From positions 1 to 36,163 of the forward strand of contig NZBC01000045.1 in assembly GCA_002687715.1 (NCBI GenBank): a stretch of DNA of 36,163 nt, in the 5' to 3' direction. This document shows positions 26,767 through 34,210 of this stretch, in pieces. The notes below the pieces were generated by a model. The model was not told the DNA's origin. It saw only the letters and a list, made by a program, of their open reading frames with translations, and did not search any database. The first letter of the stretch is position 1; each line of letters starts with the position of its first letter. The position numbers were made by a program, and so were the translations under genes. The DNA comes from Planctomycetota bacterium (lineage in GTDB: Bacteria > Planctomycetota > GCA-002687715).

Positions 26767-26798
26767 CGGGAGCGCGGACCTCCAGGTCCGCGCTCCCG
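26767..26798. repeat. Perfect 15-bp palindrome, terminator-like or REP-like
   Basis: Two perfect 15-base arms (CGGGAGCGCGGACCT and its reverse complement) flank a 2-base centre. It lies 21 bases after the tpx stop codon. There is no T-tract after it. The arm sequence recurs in imperfect form in the hairpin at 3220-3275, so it may be a dispersed palindromic element that also stops transcription. Confidence 0.75.
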
Positions 26799-26898
26799 AC
26801 GGACACTCTGGGGTCCACGCCCCCCGGTTGATTGTCGCCCGACACCTCGGCAGGCCGCTCCCTCTTCCGTCAGCGACCCCAAGCGTGCACGATCCTTG

Positions 26899-27798
26899 AT
26901 GCGCCTCGCAGCCGTCATCGGCGTCGTCGGAATCTCGTACTCGGCGATCTTCGTCCGCTTCGCTGCGGTGTCACCGTCGACGTCCGCCTTCTTCCGCTGC
27001 GCGTACGCCTTGCCGGTGCTGCTCGGGATCTGGCACCTCCGTCGGGGCGACGCGCCCATGCATCGGCGCGGGTTGGCGTTCGGCGCGGGGATCATCCTCG
27101 GGCTCGACCTGTTCCTGTGGCACCACGCCATCGAGATGATCGGGGCGGGCCTCTCCACGGTCGTCGGCAACTCGCAGGTGATCGTGGTGGCGTTGCTGGC
27201 ATGGGCGATCCACGGAGAGCGCCCGTCCCGGCTCGCCGGATGGGTGGTCCCTTTCGTGCTCGGCGGCATCGTGCTCGTGTCCGGGCTCGGCCATGGCGAC
27301 GCGTACGGTGCGCGGCCCGTTCTCGGCGCGGCCTTCGGCGCACTGACCGGAATCCTCTACGGCCTGTTCCTGGTGCTTTACCGCCACGCGAATCGGGTGC
27401 GCGTCCACGCCTCGGGCCCGCTGCTCGATGCCACCGCGGGAGCGGCGTGCATCACGCTGATCCTCGGCCTCGCTGGCGGAGACCTCGACCTGGTCCCTGG
27501 ATTCCCCGCTCATGGTTGGCTCCTCGCACTTGCGTTGATTTCACAGACTGCTGCGTGGATCTGCATCTCCACCGCCCTCCCCCGCCTACCGGCACTGCAG
27601 ACGTCCATCCTGCTGCTGGTGCAGCCTGTCCTCACCATCGTGTGGGGAGCGCTCTGGTGCAACGAGTACCTGTCGTCGGTGCAGGCGACGGGCGGGCTGC
27701 TGGTGCTGGGCGGGGTGGCGGCGCTCTCCGTCCAGGGCGCGATGCGGGAGCACGGGGTCGAGGCGCCGGCCGACAAGCCGGGCCAGAGTCCTGACTAG
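26899..27798 (+). CDS. EamA-family drug/metabolite transporter
   Basis: A 299-residue integral membrane protein with about ten hydrophobic helices in two EamA halves (about 5-135 and 145-280), the normal size for the DMT superfamily. Family features include ISYSAIFVRFAAVSPSTSAFFR near the start of helix 1, HAIEMIGAGLSTVVGNSQVI in the first repeat and LPALQTSILLLVQPVLTIVW in the second. Such proteins export amino acids, metabolites or drugs; the substrate cannot be told from the sequence. ATG 26899 is chosen over a TTG one codon earlier. It converges on the C25 protease gene with a 44-base gap in which I see no clear hairpin. Confidence 0.9.
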   Translation: MRLAAVIGVVGISYSAIFVRFAAVSPSTSAFFRCAYALPVLLGIWHLRRGDAPMHRRGLAFGAGIILGLDLFLWHHAIEMIGAGLSTVVGNSQVIVVALLAWAIHGERPSRLAGWVVPFVLGGIVLVSGLGHGDAYGARPVLGAAFGALTGILYGLFLVLYRHANRVRVHASGPLLDATAGAACITLILGLAGGDLDLVPGFPAHGWLLALALISQTAAWICISTALPRLPALQTSILLLVQPVLTIVWGALWCNEYLSSVQATGGLLVLGGVAALSVQGAMREHGVEAPADKPGQSPD

Positions 27799-27842
27799 CT
27801 CCCCCTCAAGTCGCGCCGCGTCGGGTCAACTACCGCGTCCCG

Positions 27843-29324
27843 TTACTTCAGAACTCTGAAGCCGACGTGGAGGGCATCCTTCGTTTCGACGACGACGCGT
27901 AGGTGCCCGCGCTCCCCGACGGTCCCGTGGATTCGATCTTCCGTCCGCTTGAACGGTTGCTCCGAATGGGCCAATGCGGTGTTCGCAGCGTCGAACCGTA
28001 TCTGCGCCGCGACCGCATTCGCGGGCGGACCCCGCTTCTGGCGCGGCTGTGGGCGCGGACGAAAGCCGACGTGAATCGCCCGCGTTCCCTTCGGAACCGT
28101 AGCCGACCATGACCATTCCCCGTCCTGGGTCTGGGTCGAGATCTCGAGCGGACGTGGGAGCTTCAGGCGAGTCGCCGGGTCGCCTAGCAGGGCATACATC
28201 AACGCCTGATCGCGCCGCAGCTTGGTCACGTCGATGTGCGCCTCCAGCTTGCCCTCGGCGTCTTTCAGCGCGAACTCGATGAGCAGGTTTCGGTCCGTCA
28301 ACGCCGCACGTTGGGCGGATAGAAACGCATCTCCAATGCACCCGACCGACTCTCCGGACAATGCCCGAAGCAAGCAACGCCCGGTGTAGTAGTTCGTGAG
28401 CGGATGCGATTCGGTGGTCGCCGCGATCGTCGACACGGGTCCGCCGGGCAACGTCAGCAGCATCTCGGCGAGACATGCACGTTCTTCGTGGAACCGGCCC
28501 GCATCGCACGCGAGCAGCACCAACGGCGCCAACGGCTCCTTGCCCGACAGCGCCAAGACATGCCGCGCACCGTACGTAATGCGTTGCCCTTCATGCTTCA
28601 TCGAGAACACGTGGCGCGGTCCCGCATGCGCGCAAATGGCCGAGAGGAGCCCGCCGCGGCGCAGCGACTCGTTGAACAGCCTGGGCTGGTCGGCCGGCCA
28701 GCCGCACAGAGGCTGATCGATTGCGGCGGAGATCATCCAAAGATCCGCCCACGGCGGCGCGCTCTTACGGATGGTGTCGGCAAAGAGCTTCGTCGCGCTG
28801 CGGTCGATCGCGCCGCCGTAGCCCGGGGCCCCACCCCAGGCCACGAGGCGCAGATCGGACAGCCGAACCGGGCGGCGCTCGAACGCGAGGATCTTCGCAA
28901 CGACGCGTTCTACTTCACCGGGTGTGCGCGCGGGGATGCGCCCGACCGGAACCTCTGGAACCCCGTCACCGTCGAGATCACCGTACGCAGCGTCGGACGG
29001 AAACGTCTTCGGCTGGACGTTGCGCCAGCGATAGAGTGCGCGCTCCACAGACGGCAACGCCCATGGCGGATTCTCATCCGTCGTGGCGACATCGCCGACG
29101 AGAAGAACGTAGCGCGGTCTCCCCTTCGACGCGATCTGCGCCGGGTTGGGGACCACGACGGTCTCGTGACCCAGCGTACGGCGGTGGGCAATGAGCGGGG
29201 CCAGTGCGTCCTCCAGTCCTGGCCGCACGACCGCAACCCAGCGACCTTCGGTGGAGGGATCTTGCGCAGCCGCCGGGGAGGCGAAGACACAGACCAGGAG
29301 GAGCAAGAATCGGGGTGACGCCAT
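27843..29324 (-). CDS. Secreted gingipain-like cysteine protease (family C25)
   Basis: A 493-residue exported protein with a signal peptide (MASPRFLLLLVCVFASPAAA). The core has the C25 pattern: YVLLVGDVA, PSDAAYGDLDGDGVPEVPVG, RIPARTPGEVERVVAKILAFE, then CAHAG with the presumed catalytic H233 and LLACDAGRF with the presumed catalytic C273. It is short for a gingipain: the adhesin regions and T9SS sorting domain of Porphyromonas proteins are absent. The C-terminal 110 residues form a beta-rich domain of unknown type ending HVGFRVLK. ATG 29324 is preferred because it starts the signal peptide and has AGGA about seven bases upstream; an in-frame start at 29360 is less likely. It lies 60 bases after the small secreted gene and is probably co-transcribed with it. 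Confidence 0.85.
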   Translation of the reverse strand: MASPRFLLLLVCVFASPAAAQDPSTEGRWVAVVRPGLEDALAPLIAHRRTLGHETVVVPNPAQIASKGRPRYVLLVGDVATTDENPPWALPSVERALYRWRNVQPKTFPSDAAYGDLDGDGVPEVPVGRIPARTPGEVERVVAKILAFERRPVRLSDLRLVAWGGAPGYGGAIDRSATKLFADTIRKSAPPWADLWMISAAIDQPLCGWPADQPRLFNESLRRGGLLSAICAHAGPRHVFSMKHEGQRITYGARHVLALSGKEPLAPLVLLACDAGRFHEERACLAEMLLTLPGGPVSTIAATTESHPLTNYYTGRCLLRALSGESVGCIGDAFLSAQRAALTDRNLLIEFALKDAEGKLEAHIDVTKLRRDQALMYALLGDPATRLKLPRPLEISTQTQDGEWSWSATVPKGTRAIHVGFRPRPQPRQKRGPPANAVAAQIRFDAANTALAHSEQPFKRTEDRIHGTVGERGHLRVVVETKDALHVGFRVLK

Positions 29325-29384
29325 GACAGGTCCTCGCAAGCAGGACCCGAAGATTAGCACGGGCCCACCCCCGCCCCGAATCCG

Positions 29385-30173
29385 TCATCGACCGAGAGGC
29401 AGCTTGCGACCACCCGTCGCGTAGATCGCCTTCACAATACGATCGCGACGCCGGCGGTTGGTCTGGTCCTTCTCCATCGCCGCCTTCGACTCCGCCGAGT
29501 CCGGGCTCACTCGCATCGTCTGCCAGTTGAGGCTTGGCCCCATGAGGTATCCCCAGGACCGGGACTTCGGCAGATCCACGCGACCGTTCGCGCCCACGGG
29601 CATGCGGATCCGTTCGATGGAGCCTTGCGCCCCCATGCCCGGCCTCATGATCCACGCCGTGAACTCGACGACGTAGCCCGCCCCCACCTTCTTCGACACC
29701 ACGTCGAACCGACGGCCGCCCTGGGGCGGATCGATGAGACGCACCTCCTGCCAGAACCGGCCCTTCTGCGGCTTGGGATCAAGCCCCTCGCGCTTGATCG
29801 CAGCGAGAATGGCGTCGAACTCCTCCCCGCTCTCGATGGTCATTCCCCAGAAGCGCCAGGTCACGAGCTCCAGGGCTTCCTGCTCGTTGCGCGGGGCCGC
29901 GAAGAGCCAGGTCTCGTGTTCTCCGAACGGCCGAGACCGATCCACTTTCGGGGTGCGGATGAGGATGCGTCCAGGTCTGCTGGTCGGCTCACCCTTGGAC
30001 AGGAAGATCGCGTGGTCCGGACGCAGCTGCAGCTTGGGCGGAGCAGTCTTGACGAACCCCTTCGGCACACCCGCTCCGGGAACTCCTTCACTGCGCTGCG
30101 CGAACAGAGCCGCCCCGAGGATGAGGGTTGCGAACATAGCCCGCGCGACCGCGAGGGTCAGCCAATGAACCAT
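29385..30173 (-). CDS. Secreted protein of unknown function
   Basis: A 262-residue protein beginning at ATG 30173 with GGAG seven bases upstream and a signal peptide or N-terminal anchor (HWLTLAVARAMFATLILGAALFAQ). The mature part has the segments HETWLFAAPRNEQEALELVTWRF, QKGRFWQEVRLIDPPQGGRR and VVEFTAWIMRPGMGAQG, with a basic C-terminus (NRRRRDRIVKAIYATGGRK). I do not recognise a family and see no catalytic motif. It lies just upstream of the C25 protease gene on the same strand, so it may be functionally linked, for instance as a partner or substrate, but nothing in the sequence proves that. Confidence 0.8.
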   Translation of the reverse strand: MVHWLTLAVARAMFATLILGAALFAQRSEGVPGAGVPKGFVKTAPPKLQLRPDHAIFLSKGEPTSRPGRILIRTPKVDRSRPFGEHETWLFAAPRNEQEALELVTWRFWGMTIESGEEFDAILAAIKREGLDPKPQKGRFWQEVRLIDPPQGGRRFDVVSKKVGAGYVVEFTAWIMRPGMGAQGSIERIRMPVGANGRVDLPKSRSWGYLMGPSLNWQTMRVSPDSAESKAAMEKDQTNRRRRDRIVKAIYATGGRKLPLGR

Positions 30174-30309
30174 GGTGCATCTCCGAGTGTTCAGTCCGTG
30201 GATCCTATCGATCGCAACCTCGAGACCGTGCACCGGAGGACAGCGCAGTGACACTGCCGTGACGACGCGCACCGTGGACCTCTGCAGATTGACTCACACG
30301 CTCTGGAGG

Positions 30310-32760
30310 TCAGCGGCCGATCGGGCTGCCGGGCGGGGTCTCGAGCGTGGTGCCCTGGCCGTCCGGGCTCCAGGGGCGGACGAAGAAGCGCGAGAGGTCC
30401 TCGTGCGCCATACGGCGCAGCGCGTCTTCGGATCCGCCGAACCCACCGATAGAGTTCTCGAGCATGGTACGCAGCGTCCGCAAGCGGGCCGCGGCCAGCG
30501 ACCGCACGTCGGCGGACGTCGACGGATTCGCCGCGAGGTTCATGAGGCGGTCGAGAATCCGGCGCTTTACGACGCGCTGGATCGCCGCCAGATGTGGAGC
30601 CTTCGAGGGCACGGCACTCCAGGTCGAGCCGAGCAGCGTGTCCAGCACTTCGGCGAGTTTCAGTTGCTTCGGATCGGCCGGGGGGGCCGCGAGACGCGCC
30701 GCGCGCTGAGGATGCAGAACCGCCGCGAGCACAAGATCGGCCGCCGACTCCGCCGCTGCAAGCAGGTCGAAGATCGCACCCGTACGGCGTGGAAACGGCT
30801 CCGCCGTGGCACCACGTCCGCCAAAGGGCGAGGGCGGAAGCTCGCTCAGCAAGCGGCGGGGTAGGGAAAGCTGGCCCGCGTTCAGGCACCGCATGACCTC
30901 CGCCAGCGCCGCCCGCTGCCGCTCGGGGGCCACGGGGATCGCGCCCGGCTGACGATCGCCGCGCAGCGCGTAGGTGTAGTGGTAGCCGCCGATGAGCTTC
31001 GCCGCCGCTTCGAGCTGGAAACGGTGGTGGAGATAGGCCGGGACGAGCGTCTCTTCGAGCGCGGCGCGCGGGCGACCGTCCGGGACGTTCTTCGCGCTTA
31101 TCGTCGCCAGCGCGATGCGTCGCACCTCCAGCGCGTGCCGCAGCGCTACCACGGCGTCGGCGCCGTTGTCCCACAGATGGGCCAGCGGATGCGCCGACCC
31201 CAGCGACCGTGCGTCCTGGTCCGACAGGAAGTGCAAGCCCGCCGCCAGCCACTCTTCGACGATCGCGTTCCGCGCCGCTTTCTCGTCCGCACCAGGCGCG
31301 AACTGGGTGTACGCGTACCGCACGCCGTAGATGTCCCAGCGGCCAATGCCCACTGCGTATGCATCGCTGAAATCGAGCGTCCCGTCGGGGCGCACCTTCA
31401 CCAGCGGCGCTGGGTAGTCCATGACCGACGCACGGTCGTTGACGCTCGCCGCGAAGTTGTGCGCGAATCCGAGGGTATGTCCGACCTCGTGGGCAGACAG
31501 CTGACGCAGCCGGGCCAGTGAGACGGTGACGGGATCCGACTTCGGATCGAGCGCAGCCAGCGCATCCATCCCACCAGGCGCCGCAAGCCCGCAACACGCC
31601 CCGCGTTTCTCCAGCCCCTCGAAGATCAATCGGTCCTGACGCACTCGCAGCGACCCGAGCAGCACGTGGCCCTTGATGATCTCCCCCGTACGTGGGTCGG
31701 TCACGGACGACCCGTACGACCAGCCGCGCGTCGAGCGGTGGACCCAGTTGATGACGTTGTAGCGAACATCGAGCGGGTCGGCGTTCTCCGGCATCACCTC
31801 GACCCGGAATGCGTCCTTGAACCCCGCGGCCTCGAACGCTTCGCTCCACCACCGCGCACCCTCGAGCAGGGCCGTGCGCACGGGCTCGGGAGCGCCGCGA
31901 TCAACGTAGTAGACGATCGGCTTCTTGGGCTCGGAGACCTTCGCCGCCGGGTCCTTCTTCTCGAGCCGATGGCGACTGATCCATCGTTGCTGGAGCGGCT
32001 GGTCGAGTGGGGTCGCGTAGTCCGCGAACGACACCGAGAACGACGGCGCACGTGGATCGAACACCCGTGGTTGGTATCCGGGCGGCGGCAGCTTCACGAA
32101 CGAATGGTGCTGACGCAATGTGACCGCGTGCGGCGTTGGCGTCGTCTGGCGCACGTGGCGACCAGGGTCCTCGGCGGAGAACGTCAGCAGCGCCTCGAAC
32201 TCGGTGTTGCGCGGGAACGCCTTCGTCCCCGCGAGCCACGGGACCGAACGTTTGCGGTCCAGCTTGAATGACCCCTGCTTGGCCCGCTTGAGCGTCCGTG
32301 CGATTCCCTGAGCGTCGCGCACGATGAAGTCGGTGGCGTCGACGAGCACCCGTCCCGCCGACTCGGCCGCGACGTCGAACCCGAAGAGCACCGACTGCGC
32401 GAACGACTCCTCGACCGCCGCTCGCTCCGCCGCGTCCTGAGACAACGCGCGGAACTTCAGGTTCCGTTGCATCAGAAGCACGCGCGGCCCGACACGGGTG
32501 AAGTGTACGACCCGCGTCCCACCAAGCTTCTTGCGATCCAACCCGACGGGATTCGACCCCAGACCGCTCGCCAGCGAATGGACGTAGATGAACGGATCGT
32601 CCATCTGCGGGATCTCGAGCCAGAGCCGTCCCTTCGCGGCGTCCCACCAAAACGTGAAGAACCCCTTCCGTGGAGTAAACCCCTTGGTCTTCTCTTCGAT
32701 GGTCAGGGGCTGGCAGAACGCGGTGGCGACAAGCAGAACGAGCGCGACGAACGTACGCAT
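30310..32760 (-). CDS. Secreted zinc metalloprotease (DUF5117/DUF4953 type)
   Basis: An 816-residue exported protein with a short signal peptide (MRTFVALVLLVATAFC). Residues about 20-260 match the N-terminal region typical of the DUF5117-containing zinc-dependent metalloproteases. The catalytic domain has the extended zinc motif HEVGHTLGFAH (H424, E425, H428, H434) and a Met-turn SVMDYP (M447), which makes it a metzincin-like enzyme. The C-terminal 330 residues are mostly helical, as in this family. The catalytic set is complete. The protein probably acts in the periplasm or outside the cell. A GAGGAG lies about ten bases upstream of the ATG. A 129-base gap separates it from the next gene downstream and about 55 bases from the porin gene upstream. 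Confidence 0.92.
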   Translation of the reverse strand: MRTFVALVLLVATAFCQPLTIEEKTKGFTPRKGFFTFWWDAAKGRLWLEIPQMDDPFIYVHSLASGLGSNPVGLDRKKLGGTRVVHFTRVGPRVLLMQRNLKFRALSQDAAERAAVEESFAQSVLFGFDVAAESAGRVLVDATDFIVRDAQGIARTLKRAKQGSFKLDRKRSVPWLAGTKAFPRNTEFEALLTFSAEDPGRHVRQTTPTPHAVTLRQHHSFVKLPPPGYQPRVFDPRAPSFSVSFADYATPLDQPLQQRWISRHRLEKKDPAAKVSEPKKPIVYYVDRGAPEPVRTALLEGARWWSEAFEAAGFKDAFRVEVMPENADPLDVRYNVINWVHRSTRGWSYGSSVTDPRTGEIIKGHVLLGSLRVRQDRLIFEGLEKRGACCGLAAPGGMDALAALDPKSDPVTVSLARLRQLSAHEVGHTLGFAHNFAASVNDRASVMDYPAPLVKVRPDGTLDFSDAYAVGIGRWDIYGVRYAYTQFAPGADEKAARNAIVEEWLAAGLHFLSDQDARSLGSAHPLAHLWDNGADAVVALRHALEVRRIALATISAKNVPDGRPRAALEETLVPAYLHHRFQLEAAAKLIGGYHYTYALRGDRQPGAIPVAPERQRAALAEVMRCLNAGQLSLPRRLLSELPPSPFGGRGATAEPFPRRTGAIFDLLAAAESAADLVLAAVLHPQRAARLAAPPADPKQLKLAEVLDTLLGSTWSAVPSKAPHLAAIQRVVKRRILDRLMNLAANPSTSADVRSLAAARLRTLRTMLENSIGGFGGSEDALRRMAHEDLSRFFVRPWSPDGQGTTLETPPGSPIGR

Positions 32761-32815
32761 CGGGAGCCACTCCTCGAAGGGCGGAGGACCGGAGGCGAGT
32801 TGGGTGTCGGCTCCG

Positions 32816-34210
32816 CTAGAACCAGATCGAGAACGAGACGAGCACGGAGTCTACCGCGACGCTTTGACGAGAGCCGTCGAGGTTGGTCGAAATCGTGCTC
32901 TCGTCGACGCGAACGGTCGATTCGAAAACGTGGATCCAGGCGAGGTCGAGCGACCAGCCGGACGCGCTGTAGCCGATGCCCAGCGTGGCCATGTACTCAC
33001 TGAACGCCGGCGCGTTGGGTATCGCCGCCGACTTCTCCACCGGGCTGTTCCACGCCCCGCCGCCGGCCCGCAGTACCCAGCCGTCCGCGAACGCCCACTC
33101 GACGCCGACCATGGCGGCGATCTGGTCGCGCCAGCCCCAATCCTGGGTGACGTCGAGGCGGTTCGCACCGATGAACGCGTTGAACCCGGGGTTATTGCCG
33201 TTGCGGAGCTGGATCCGGATCTTGTCGTGGGTCGCCGACCAGTTGGTCCAGCGCAGCTCGCACGACAGGCGAACTTCCTCGCTCGGCTTCCACGCCGCGC
33301 CGATGGAGAACATCTGCGGATAGTCGAAGTCGACGATCTTGCCGTCGTAGTCCACCGCGAACCCGTCCGGAAACGTAACCGGGTCCGGCTCGCCGAAGAT
33401 CCGCGAGATGTCGACGGATACGTCCCCCTCGTAATCCTCCTGGAAGCCAGGAGTGCGGTACGCGAACCCGAGCGAGAACACGTCGCTTGGCTTCCACTGG
33501 AAGCCGAGCGTCGCGGAGGCGCCGAACGTGGGCTTCGAGTCAAAGAGCCCTTCGATCCGCAGACTCTCGATCCCGAACATGTTGTTGAGGAGTTGCCCCC
33601 ACGGGATCCCGAGCGGGCTCATGCCCTGGACCTGGAAGATGTCGAGCTGCAACGGCTCCATGACCTCGAGGTCCGAGTAGGTCAGCGAGAGGGTGGCCCC
33701 GACCGAAACGTCTTCCGAGAGCTGCCACCCTGCACCGAGGTGAACCCCCGTGTAGAGATACTCGACCCGGCGCCTGGTCTGAAGCGGCGGCGGGAAGTCC
33801 TGCGTGCCGAGGTCCAGGTCGCTGCGAAACCCCGCGATGTGTTGAAGCCCGAGCCCGAACCGAACGTCGCCCGGCCGCCCCGCGTCACCGGGGTCCGGAT
33901 CCCACGAGACGCTGATGTATGGTGCGACCGCGAGCTCTTCCGACTCCACGCCGCCGGTGTTGAACGGGTCCTCATAGTCGACCCCGAGCAGGAACGCGCG
34001 CGCCGTCATGTCGATGCGCCACTCCTGAGTGATGTTGACGAGGCCGGCGGGGTTCGAGAGGAGCCCCGAGAGGTCCTCCGCGATCGCGACGTCGGACCCA
34101 CCGCGCCCCGCCATTCGGGCATCCGTCGCGACGAGGTCCGCCCCGCGCTGCGCCGGGAGCGCGGCGCAGAGGAGAACACCCGAGACCAGCACGCGCAGCG
34201 TCGGAGTCAA
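32816..34210 (-). CDS. FadL/OMPP1-like outer-membrane beta-barrel protein
   Basis: A 464-residue outer-membrane protein. After a signal peptide (TPTLRVLVSGVLLCAALPAQ) comes the FadL-type N-terminus with AIAEDLSGLLSNPAGLV, which forms the plug region in transporters of hydrophobic compounds. Amphipathic strands with aromatic girdles follow to a C-terminal Phe (VLVSFSIWF), the usual barrel-assembly signal. The start is a TTG whose last two bases overlap the TGA of the kelch gene (TTGA), which suggests translational coupling. A GTG at 34192 is an alternative but would shorten the signal peptide. The substrate is unknown; FadL relatives take up fatty acids or aromatic hydrocarbons. Confidence 0.87.
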   Translation of the reverse strand: MTPTLRVLVSGVLLCAALPAQRGADLVATDARMAGRGGSDVAIAEDLSGLLSNPAGLVNITQEWRIDMTARAFLLGVDYEDPFNTGGVESEELAVAPYISVSWDPDPGDAGRPGDVRFGLGLQHIAGFRSDLDLGTQDFPPPLQTRRRVEYLYTGVHLGAGWQLSEDVSVGATLSLTYSDLEVMEPLQLDIFQVQGMSPLGIPWGQLLNNMFGIESLRIEGLFDSKPTFGASATLGFQWKPSDVFSLGFAYRTPGFQEDYEGDVSVDISRIFGEPDPVTFPDGFAVDYDGKIVDFDYPQMFSIGAAWKPSEEVRLSCELRWTNWSATHDKIRIQLRNGNNPGFNAFIGANRLDVTQDWGWRDQIAAMVGVEWAFADGWVLRAGGGAWNSPVEKSAAIPNAPAFSEYMATLGIGYSASGWSLDLAWIHVFESTVRVDESTISTNLDGSRQSVAVDSVLVSFSIWF

